Source of the DNA: Pilatotrama ljubarskyi
Lineage: Eukaryota > Basidiomycota > Agaricomycetes > Polyporales > Polyporaceae
Direction of reading: 5' to 3'
Length of the DNA stretch: 64,000 nt
NCBI GenBank assembly: GCA_022385805.1
Contig: MU277681.1
Coordinates: 134,160-198,159, forward strand
Made by a program: the position numbers and the translations under genes. Position 1 is the first letter of the stretch. Each line of letters opens with the position of its first letter. Positions 48,640 through 57,185 of this stretch are shown here, piece after piece. The notes below the pieces were generated by a model that searched no databases, was not told the origin of the DNA, and was given only the letters and a program-made list of their open reading frames with translations.

Positions 48640-49781
48640 ATGCGATTCAGCTCCGCGCTTCTCTACGTCCTCTCTGCGGTCACGGCTGCCCTGGCTGCGC
48701 CCACCGAAAAGCGCTCGGTTACTGCGCTCTCCTCGAGCCAGCTCGCGTCCTATGCGCCATTCACGCAATTCGCACGTGCGGCCTACTGCCCCTCCACTAA
48801 GATCACCAACTGGAAGTGTGGCCAGGCTTGCGATGCGCTTCCAGGTTTCCAGCCGACTTTGACGGGTGGCGACGGAGGCGCAGTCCAGCTTTGTGAGTAT
48901 GCTCCTATTATATAGCATCACAGATCCCGACGCTCACGCATATCCAGTCTTCGTTGGGTACTGGCCGCAACAAAACTCGGTGGTCGTGGCTCACGAAGGC
49001 ACTGATCCGCTCCAGCTGTACGTAACATCGCGGTAGATTTGACCCCGGCAATACTGACGATACACTCGCAGGGAGTCCGACCTGACAGACATCAACTTCT
49101 TCCTCGACAACCTTGACACCGCTCTCTTCCCTGGCATGAAGAGTGACGTTCAAGTCCACAACGGCTTCGCGGCGGCGCACGCGAAGACGGCTAACACCAT
49201 CCTTACGGAGGTGAAGAGATTGATCTCACAGAAGGGTGCTAAGCAAGTCATCGTGGTACGTCTACAGAGCTCTTTACGACTTCCCTAGACGCCACAAAAT
49301 TAATGCATCCGTCACTAGATCGGCCACTCCCTTGGAGGCGCGCTCGCAGAGCTGGACTCGCTGTTCTTCACCATGCAACTGCCTTCAAGCATCCATATCA
49401 AGGCGGTCACGTACGGTACGCCACGAGTCGGTAACCCTGCCTTCGCGAGCATGATCGATTCCAAGGTTCGTAACTCTCCTACCTCTTCGTCTGACAATGC
49501 CTAGAACACCTTTCTCCTCCATACAGGTCCCTGACTTTGTGCGCATCAACAACGAAAAGGACCTGATCCCGATCGTGCCCGGGCGATTCCTCGGGTTCCA
49601 GCACCCGCACGGCGAGATCCACATCGTCTCCCCCGGCAACGCCGTAGCATGCTCCGGAGACGACGACGCAGACGACGCGCAGTGCACCATCAAGACCGTA
49701 CCGAACATCCTCGAGGGCAACATCCTGGACCACTTGGGGCCGTACGAGGGTATCTCCATCGGGACCATCTTCTGCTATTAG
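48640..49781 (+). CDS. Secreted class 3 lipase
   Basis: Five exons, 48640-48892, 48948-49017, 49072-49255, 49319-49465 and 49527-49781, give 302 aa. A signal peptide is clear: MRFSSALLYVLSAVTAALAA, then a KR (Kex2-type) site. The mature enzyme has the alpha/beta-hydrolase fold. The nucleophile is in IGHSLGGA, the Asp probably in NEKDLIPIVP, and the His in HPHGEIHIV. VTYGTPRVGN is a further family motif. Cys residues in the N-terminal CPSTKITNWKCGQAC segment and CSGDDDADDAQC fit disulphides in a secreted enzyme. It should hydrolyse triacylglycerols or related esters outside the cell. Length is normal for Rhizomucor-type fungal lipases. The start is the only ATG that places the signal peptide first. 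Confidence 0.93.
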
Positions 49782-50154
49782 TTGGAATACGGTGAGCTGT
49801 CGGGCTGCGCGGGAGTGCGGGTTCTTTATTTTAGGGTTTACGGTTGACGATCCATGATGTACAATTTGAAACGCCATGCGAAATGAAATGATACTCTCGG
49901 GATGAACTCATTGCTGGACCGCTCCATATCAGTTTGACCATGCGCGAGTACTGCAGACTTGTCCGCTGCTGAGGCCTGGAGACTCGGGTTGTTGAAGCTC
50001 AAGCCACCGTAAGGACCGACCGGGCGCTTGAGGCTTGATCGGCAATGTCCGCTCGTGCAAGCACGGACGCTCGAGGGAACTTCGCTTCAGCCACCAGGAT
50101 CGTCTGCAGCTCAGTTCATTCTCTGCTCCTGTTCTCTCCTTCGTGTTGCCCGGC
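49782..50154. other. Intergenic between lipase and FHA genes
   Basis: 373 bp between two plus-strand genes. It holds the lipase 3' region and the promoter and leader of the FHA gene. No exon is recognised. Confidence 0.5.
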
Positions 50155-51267
50155 ATGCCACACGACTCACCAAGGTCTAGATACCGGGACAGGGACGAGG
50201 TGGAAGGTTCTTCCCGATATCGACGCGACCGCTACGGCCGCGGGGAGGGCCGCGAGGATGACCGCGAGGATGACCGAGGACCCAGGGACGAGGGCAGGGA
50301 TAGAAGGCGGAGAGACCGGGAGCCTCCGACTGAGGGTGACCGCGACCGCTATCGTGATGAAGACCGCCGCGGAGACCGAGACCGAGGGCAGGGTCGCGGA
50401 CGTCCCCGCGAAGACGACAGAGAACGCGACAGAGACTCCAGGCGTGCACTCGCAGGACCGTCGCGTCGATCCGCGTCGCCCCGCCCTCGCTCTTCTGCCA
50501 AGCCGGAGTCTCGGTCGCGCTCACGCTCTGCCGCTGTGGAAGACAAGACGAAGCCCAACTTCGCGCCGTCCGGCCTTCTCGCCGCAGAGACGAAGACGGT
50601 GAAACGCGCAGACGGCACAAGCACAGTCCTGAAGTACCACGAGCCGCCAGAGGCGCGCAAACCCAGCGTTGGCTGGCGGTTGTATGTGTTCAAAGGAAAG
50701 GAACAAGTCGGTCAGTGTGTTCCGTTACCTCGTTCGACGCCCGCGCTGGTATTGAGCGGTAATCGCACGAACGAGCAGACCTCCTGCACATACACAGGCA
50801 GAGCGCATACCTCATTGGCAGAGACAGAGCAGTTGTAGACATCGCCGTCGAGCATCCTTCGTGTTCTAAGCAGCACGCCGTGATACAGTGTACGTCGCCC
50901 CCAGAACCTGGTTATTACGTCCGGCTAGATCTTCTCCCGCTTCTTCCCGTAGATCGACAGGTTCAGGAAAAGAACGAGTTCGGCGATGTGAAGACCTCTG
51001 TCAAGTAAGTTTCATTTGTACCAAAGCGTCCGCACCGGTATTGACGGATGTTCGCAGGCCGTTCATCATTGACTTGGAGTCTACTAATGGGACTATCGTC
51101 AACGACGAGACCATCCCAACCTCTAGATATTATGAGCTCAGGCTCGGTGACGGTGCGTACCGCGTCCCATCGTCTCCTCTCCTACGACGCCTGCTTACTA
51201 AAATGCAGTGATCAAGTTCGGCGAATCTGCCCGTGAATATGTCCTTCTCAGCGAAGACGCCGCATAG
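50155..51267 (+). CDS. PML1: FHA-domain protein of the SNIP1/Pml1 type
   Basis: Five exons, 50155-50710, 50779-50889, 50953-51004, 51058-51152 and 51209-51267, give 290 aa. The first 120 residues are an RD/RE/RS-rich disordered tract typical of splicing proteins. The FHA domain follows, with its conserved Gly-Arg (YLIGRDRAV), Ser-x-x-His (PSCSKQHAVIQ) and Asn-Gly (ESTNGTIVND). Related proteins are human SNIP1 and yeast Pml1. Pml1 belongs to the RES complex, which retains unspliced pre-mRNA and aids splicing in the nucleus. The C-terminus VIKFGESAREYVLLSE matches the family ending. Upstream in-frame codons lack a better ATG, so 50155 is the preferred start. Confidence 0.9.
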
Positions 51268-51675
51268 GTCTGGCTCACGTCTACGGTCGTTGATCTGTTG
51301 GTGTCTCCCAAGAGCCGCTCGGACCGGTGTATGTCCGTGCTCACTGTAATATCAGGTGCTTGTGCTTCGCTCGCACATATCAGTTATGCGCGGTGGGGAT
51401 ACCGTAGGTTCGTTCCTCTGAACGGGATTGATAATTATAAGGTGAGGGCTAGGGTGTGACAAAATGAGACAACGAATACAGATGTGAGATGACCAAGTCC
51501 GCAAGAAGGCTGAAGACTACAACAGAGGTATTGCATAAGGGGGTATGGATATGGAAGGAACACAGAACTGTTCTAGGCTGTTCGCGCGCCGGTGAGTTTG
51601 TGCTTCACCTGGAGAGATCGGCGGTACTCACTGGTGTTGCATCTCGTGGTATTCCTGGAGACAGCCGGGCGACAT
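51268..51675. other. Convergent intergenic region
   Basis: 408 bp between the stop codons of the FHA gene (+) and the C2H2 gene (-). It should contain both 3' untranslated regions. No gene is seen. Confidence 0.5.
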
Positions 51676-52949
51676 TCAATGCGAAGGCTCATCCTTGACC
51701 CGTGCATAGCGGATATCGCCGATGCAGGAATTATTCGAGTTCCTCCAGTGGCGCTTCAGCGCGTCCATCCGGCTGAAATCCTCGTGGCACCCGCCGACCA
51801 TGAGCACGCCGTTGAACTCCCAAGGATTGTCGTTCCGGCTGCAGCCGCGGCGTACCGCCTCCTCCAGCGGTAGGCCACAGCACACCCATTGCGACTGCGC
51901 GGTGCGCCGGAAGTGAGACCGAATGTGACGCTCCATGTCGGGGGACCGCTTGTTCTTTTGCACGTGGTCGCAGTATGGGCACTTGTACGCGTCGGGACCG
52001 GTCTTAGCCCAGCTGCCGCGCGGCGGGGGCGCCTGGTCGATGATCTGAACGTTGCGTGAACCGGGCCGGCGCGGGTTGGCAGTAGAGCTGCACTCGGCAG
52101 CTGAGGTCGACGTCGACGAGGAAGGGTAGGGCGAGTAGGAGAGACGGGAAGAAGGTCGGGATTTGACTTTGCCCTGGGGCTGGATGCGCGTGGAGGAGGG
52201 GAGCTTCCGAGAGCGGATGCGCGGAGAAGGCACATACTCGTCTTCCGACGCGTCGTCGCCGCTAGAGGCGTCGGCTTCGTCGTCGGAGTCGAGCGAGTAG
52301 ACGTGGGAGAGGTCGTGTGCCGCACGGGGCCCACTTCGGCTCGTAGATGGCCGTTCTCGACGAGAGCGAGAAGTGGTACTGGTAGGAGGGGCGGGCTCTG
52401 GTGAGGACGAGAGGGGCGAGGTGAGATCCAGGGGAGAAAGAGTCTGCGGTGGTGCGCTCGGTACGGCGTCGCGGTAGACGTAAGGCTCGAACGGGCTTGA
52501 TGGAGCGAGGTCCTCTGGAGATACAAAGAGCGCGGGCCCTTTGTCCTTGCGCTGCTCAGCAGGAGGGACGTAGGGCGCGTCGTGGGCCGCGCGGTTGTTT
52601 GTGGAGAGACTGCAAGGCAGGACAGGTCAGTGCCGGGGGACAAAGGGGGTGCGGCATGCACGTACTAACTATCCTGCAGGTCGTCTGCAGCATAGACAAA
52701 GTCACCGTCACGAACCCACTTCTGCGAGGGGTTGTGGAAGTTGTAGGGGTGGTAAGGGTCATCGTCGGAGTCCGAGGCTGCAGAGTCATTGTCGCTCGAG
52801 GAGGAGGATGCGTCGTCGCAGTCATCTGGAGCCGAGTACGAAGAAGCAGGATGATGGACCTCTACGGCAGTGTGAAACTGGGGCGCTTCGCGTGCCAGCC
52901 ACTGCATCTCGTCGTGGTCTTCCTGCTCGATGGCGTGGTTGGGCTGCAT
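51676..52949 (-). CDS. C2H2 zinc-finger protein
   Basis: Two exons, 52949-52666 and 52609-51676, give 405 aa. The junction makes SY-LSTNN with GTACGT and CAG ends. Most of the protein is disordered: an acidic Asp/Ser tract around residues 50-75, then Ser/Pro-rich sequence with clustered basic patches. A C2H2 finger lies near the C-terminus (KCPYCDHVQKNKRSPDMERH with IRSH). A second, degenerate Cys/His region follows (WVCCGLPLEEA, GCHEDFSRMDALKRHW). This resembles short Agaricomycete zinc-finger transcription factors. The target is unknown. Nuclear localisation is inferred from the finger and basic patches. Confidence 0.85.
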
Positions 52950-53432
52950 CCTGGGAAGCTGTCGGGAACAAGGAGGATGGGAAGTTGGGTGTTTGGCAGA
53001 CGACCATGGCGGGCCGACTTATAAGGTGAAGAAGGCCACCGGACAAAGAGGTCAATGGGAAGAACGGGCTATGCCAACGGTCGATGCGGTCCAAGCCATG
53101 AGTTGACGGTCAAAGCTATTGTCACAGTAAAGAGGGCCCAGAAACAAGGCATCGGATCTGTAGATCTCCGCGCGTTGTGCCACCGTGCCTCGCATCCTAC
53201 TGACCTTCCTTTATTGTAAGGGTGAACGTGGTCGGAGTTCTGTTGCTTTGTTTTATTCACTCTTCACGTCCGATACGCTTGAAGACTTTTCCAACGTAGA
53301 AACGGTGAGTATACGCCCGCTCTCGACTGCGTCTTCCACATAAATTTCTGGTGGTGACTCCCTGAGACGAGGTCAAGGCACTTTAGCTAACAAGATCATT
53401 AACATGGGTACACGTACATAAATACCTGTCAA
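52950..53432. other. Intergenic upstream of the C2H2 gene and tRNA
   Basis: It holds the promoter of the C2H2 gene (-). No exon is recognised. Confidence 0.5.
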
Positions 53433-53503
53433 TCCGATATGGTGTAACGGCTAACATTACCGCCTTTCACGCGGTAGCTCGGGGTTCGATTCCCCGTATC
53501 GGA
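53433..53503 (+). tRNA. tRNA-Glu (anticodon UUC)
   Basis: A 71-nt cloverleaf without intron. The acceptor stem is TCCGATA/TATCGGA. The anticodon arm is ACCGC-CTTTCAC-GCGGT, giving anticodon TTC, which reads GAA. The T arm carries the B box GGTTCGATTCC, and the D arm carries the A box TGGTGTAACGG. A run of T follows at once. All stems pair, so the gene looks functional. Confidence 0.96.
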
Positions 53504-53510
53504 GCTTTTT
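53504..53510 (+). terminator. Pol III terminator of tRNA-Glu
   Basis: GCTTTTT directly follows the discriminator end of the tRNA. A run of five T is a standard RNA polymerase III stop. Confidence 0.85.
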
Positions 53511-53515
53511 GCATA

Positions 53516-53806
53516 CAGTGACGGCCAAAAGTCATGCCCCACCCCCGGGTGGTGGTGCATGTAATACAATCCCTTTGGTGTCTCAACAAGATATGTATGT
53601 GCATAGTATACTGTGTGTGCAATATCTACAGCAATACAATTTCTAAGAGGTATCAGGGCACTTTTCAAGAGATATGGGCAAATCAGTGCCATGAACCCTC
53701 TTGAGGGACGACTTGACTTGTGATTTCTTTGAGGGTTTCAGCACACTACTGAGCCTTGTGGATCCATCACATGGACTGCATAGTAGCTTAGCTTCTTGAC
53801 TATCAA
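53516..53806 (+). repeat. Left terminal inverted repeat
   Basis: 291 bases matching the reverse complement of 54743-55033 with two mismatches (A/G about 12 bases in, and C/T near the gap). It contains a subterminal imperfect palindrome at 53533-53561. Confidence 0.93.
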
Positions 53807-54736
53807 NNNNNNNNNNNNNNNNNNNNNNNNNNNNNNNNNNNNNNNNNNNNNNNNNNNNNNNNNNNNNNNNNNNNNNNNNNNNNNNNNNNNNNNNNNNNNN
53901 NNNNNNNNNNNNNNNNNNNNNNNNNNNNNNNNNNNNNNNNNNNNNNNNNNNNNNNNNNNNNNNNNNNNNNNNNNNNNNNNNNNNNNNNNNNNNNNNNNNN
54001 NNNNNNNNNNNNNNNNNNNNNNNNNNNNNNNNNNNNNNNNNNNNNNNNNNNNNNNNNNNNNNNNNNNNNNNNNNNNNNNNNNNNNNNNNNNNNNNNNNNN
54101 NNNNNNNNNNNNNNNNNNNNNNNNNNNNNNNNNNNNNNNNNNNNNNNNNNNNNNNNNNNNNNNNNNNNNNNNNNNNNNNNNNNNNNNNNNNNNNNNNNNN
54201 NNNNNNNNNNNNNNNNNNNNNNNNNNNNNNNNNNNNNNNNNNNNNNNNNNNNNNNNNNNNNNNNNNNNNNNNNNNNNNNNNNNNNNNNNNNNNNNNNNNN
54301 NNNNNNNNNNNNNNNNNNNNNNNNNNNNNNNNNNNNNNNNNNNNNNNNNNNNNNNNNNNNNNNNNNNNNNNNNNNNNNNNNNNNNNNNNNNNNNNNNNNN
54401 NNNNNNNNNNNNNNNNNNNNNNNNNNNNNNNNNNNNNNNNNNNNNNNNNNNNNNNNNNNNNNNNNNNNNNNNNNNNNNNNNNNNNNNNNNNNNNNNNNNN
54501 NNNNNNNNNNNNNNNNNNNNNNNNNNNNNNNNNNNNNNNNNNNNNNNNNNNNNNNNNNNNNNNNNNNNNNNNNNNNNNNNNNNNNNNNNNNNNNNNNNNN
54601 NNNNNNNNNNNNNNNNNNNNNNNNNNNNNNNNNNNNNNNNNNNNNNNNNNNNNNNNNNNNNNNNNNNNNNNNNNNNNNNNNNNNNNNNNNNNNNNNNNNN
54701 NNNNNNNNNNNNNNNNNNNNNNNNNNNNNNNNNNNN
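53807..54736. other. 930-base assembly gap
   Basis: A run of N inside the foldback element. The long hairpin arms probably blocked assembly. The number of N may be an estimate. Confidence 0.98.
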
Positions 54737-54742
54737 TATAAT

Positions 54743-55033
54743 TTGATAATCAAGAAGCTAAGCTACTATGCAGTCCATGTGATGGATCCACAAGGCTCAG
54801 TAGTGTGCTGAAACCCTCAAAGAAATCACAAGTCAAGTCGTCCCTCAAGAGGGTTCATGGCACTGATTTGCCCATATCTCTTGAAAAGTGCCCTGATACC
54901 TCTTAGAAATTGTATTGCTGTAGATATTGCACACACAGTATACTATGCACATACATATCTTGTTGAGACACCAAAGGGATTGTATTACATGCACCACCAC
55001 CCGGGGGTGGGGCATGACTTCTGGCCGTCACTG
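54743..55033 (-). repeat. Right terminal inverted repeat
   Basis: Mirror of the left arm. Its palindrome copy lies at 54988-55016, and the arm ends CCGTCACTG followed by TA. Confidence 0.93.
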
Positions 55034-55257
55034 TAGCATTCCTCGTTCCTCGCACCCGCGAGTCCGTCGGCACTCTCAGCATTGCCACGGGTAGGACCTC
55101 CGTTGGTGGACGTACGTACGGATCAGACTTCACCGTTATGGAAGTTCATGCTGCCTTGCGGCGTGCACTGCGTATGAAATAGTAGGGTAGGCGATGTACA
55201 AGTATGTACTTGATGAGGTATAGCTCTAGGATGCGGCGTGCGGCCGCAACACCATGT

Positions 55258-55852
55258 CTACCGGTGCCTTCTAGACCGCAATCTCTTGCCATTTTGCACA
55301 GCTGGTCCACGTCTGGCAGGTGGTGTGTTCTCAGTCAAAGCGACGTGACGCAGAGTTTGATAATGCTCACCCTCGAATCTTCTTCTCGGGTTTGGGAGGG
55401 TACGCAAACTCGGAGGGGTCGAGGCCTTGACGGAACTTCTCCATGCTCCAGAGGATATACCTGTCCACCCACGAGGCGTAGAGAACGACGGTTGGCACCC
55501 TCCACGTCTTCCACCGTGTGCCGTACGCGAATAGATGACCACTGACCTGCGGTCCTGTACACTCAGGCCTGCCTTCTTGAGCTGATGACCATCAGTGTGG
55601 AACAGCTGTTCCCATGATTCAGGGGTCAACTTCGTTTCCGCAGAACGACCAATCGCCTTGAGGAAGTCCTCCGGGGTCTTGATATTATCTAGAAGCACAG
55701 GCGGAGCAGCTTGAGTTCTCGGGAACATCCTAAGTCGCGGCGGCCTACGTACCACGAGGCGGCGGAACAGGTCGCTGAGCAGCCCTGTTCGCGACTGAGC
55801 GGACCAGAGAGGGACAAGGCAGTGAGAGCCGTGCAGCGAGGCGGAGAGACAT
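55258..55852 (-). CDS. FYV4: Mitochondrial small ribosomal subunit protein mS41 (IGR motif)
   Basis: Four exons, 55852-55753, 55688-55547, 55460-55371 and 55312-55258, give 128 aa. The N-terminal 33 residues are basic and free of acidic residues (MSLRLAARLSLPCPSLVRSV), a mitochondrial presequence. The IGR domain follows: TPEDFLKAIGRSAETK, WEQLF, LKKAGLSVQDRRYILWSMEKFR. The C-terminus is very basic (KRLRSRRHR). In yeast the homologue Fyv4 is the mitoribosomal subunit mS41. Length is normal. The gene lies 224 bp from the right end of the foldback element and appears undisturbed. Confidence 0.85.
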
Positions 55853-56689
55853 GGCGGTAGCGGATGGACATGAAGCGCCACAACCAAGCTCGGTACAGTG
55901 GACGCGCTTAATTTAGCGTCCGTACCCGTACTCTCGCTCTGATGACCTCTGGATGTTCTGCGGGCACCGAAGATCCCCCCCGGCCGAGCCTGGGTATGCC
56001 TACGAGGATGCATGCTGGCAGAAACTCTTCGCAAGGATGTGCCGACCGATCGTTGGAGTGCGTCGGGCTTCCGCTGAAGCGCAAAGTACCTTATCCAAGC
56101 TGGTACATACTCTTCAGCATCAGGCCTCCGGCCTCAACGCGCAACGCGCGATCATCCTCATATCATAAATCTGGAGCTCAGTTCCTGATATACCCCCGAC
56201 GAGTACATGTACCATAGAGCTCGATACTGAGCTCGATACCGGCTCGCATATTGCAACGTGATGTGCAGTGCGTTGATCAGTAATTGAGGGGAACGTCAAC
56301 GGGACCCACAGGACAGCGCAAGGCGGCACTACTCTAGTACTGTGTCAACGCCGGGGGCAACCTGAGGCCTGAGGTGCCACTTCCAAGCAGGCTAGTCCCA
56401 AAACTCCGCCTTCGGGATTGACAGTAAGTGCCCAACGCCGCAGATATGTTCATCGAGAACGAGTCGATCAGCGTCGATGGGGTGTGGCTCACGTCCCAAG
56501 AGGCTGGGATCAATTCGGGTTGAACTCTTTGCACACCATCGGACATGGGCCAGCGAATCTGACATGTCGAACTGACAACGTCTGTGACGGCCATGAGCCT
56601 TCGCCGACCTGTGGTAGATAGGAGAGCCGCCGACGAGTACATATATACGTGTATGTGCCGAGGTTGTCCTGCAATCGCCGCAATGTCTA
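55853..56689. other. Intergenic, no intact gene
   Basis: Upstream region of mS41. No exon is recognised, although a minus-strand open frame spanning 56334-56822 covers the 3' side of the GMC relic. Confidence 0.5.
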
Positions 56690-56860
56690 GGAACAAAGGC
56701 CATGTGTCACTTATCTCAGGCTCACCCGGCAGATCTATACTGAGGTCGACACAGTTCAAGCTCACCGTGCCGTACACCTTGAGGCGTTTGTCTACGACGC
56801 CGTGGTCTTTGTTGCTGACCATGAGGCATGCTGCGCAAAGATGATCATCGATCTTTTTAT
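56690..56860 (-). pseudogene. Relic of a GMC oxidoreductase C-terminus
   Basis: On the minus strand the segment reads HGVVDKRLKVYGT, then NCVDLSI, and in a shifted frame ICR-DNLGTYTY. GMC enzymes (aryl-alcohol or alcohol oxidases) end with GVVD-x-x-L-x-VYG, a VDLSI segment and PDN-x-G-x-NTY in order. Here the parts lie in two frames and nothing else of the 600-residue enzyme is found nearby. It is probably a decayed fragment. The match rests on memory of the motif and is short. Confidence 0.4.
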
Positions 56861-57185
56861 CTTATAATACGATGCCGCCCTTCAGCTTCAGGCCGCACGC
56901 CGAACCGAGGCGCTCATGGCGGGGATTCCGACACTGATACTCGGTGCAGATGCGGTGAGCGGCGTGTCACGGTATCGGTATCATTTATTATAGCTACAAT
57001 ATCCATCGCACGACAGAAGCGTTCGAGCTAACCCCCCCACCACACACGCACTCACCAAGCAAACCCAGGATGATGATGGTGTATGCGCGAACCGGCAACA
57101 CCATCTGGGGGCCCGCCTTGTCCGACCTCAACCCAGGACAGAAAGCCGAGTAGTACTGTGGATCCGCATAGACGATACGGAATGT
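56861..57185. other. Intergenic downstream of the oligopeptidase gene
   Basis: 325 bp that should hold the 3' region of the M3 peptidase gene. No feature is recognised. Confidence 0.45.

Larger units (their letters stand above)
53516..55033. mobile_element. Tc1/mariner-like foldback element with long inverted repeats
   Basis: The ends are inverted repeats starting CAGTGACGGCCAAAAGTC, close to Tc1-class termini (CAGTGCTGGCCAAAA). They are flanked on both sides by TA (53514-53515 and 55034-55035), the expected target duplication. The arms are about 291 bp (53516-53806 and 54743-55033) and differ by only two bases that I can see. They are A/T-richer than the host DNA. The interior is an assembly gap (53807-54736), so whether a transposase is present cannot be told. 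If the gap size is right, the element is about 1.5 kb. It begins just after the tRNA-Glu terminator. Confidence 0.85.

Noticed and set aside
53796..54753. 316-codon frames on both strands across the gap
   Set aside because: They consist of unknown bases only.
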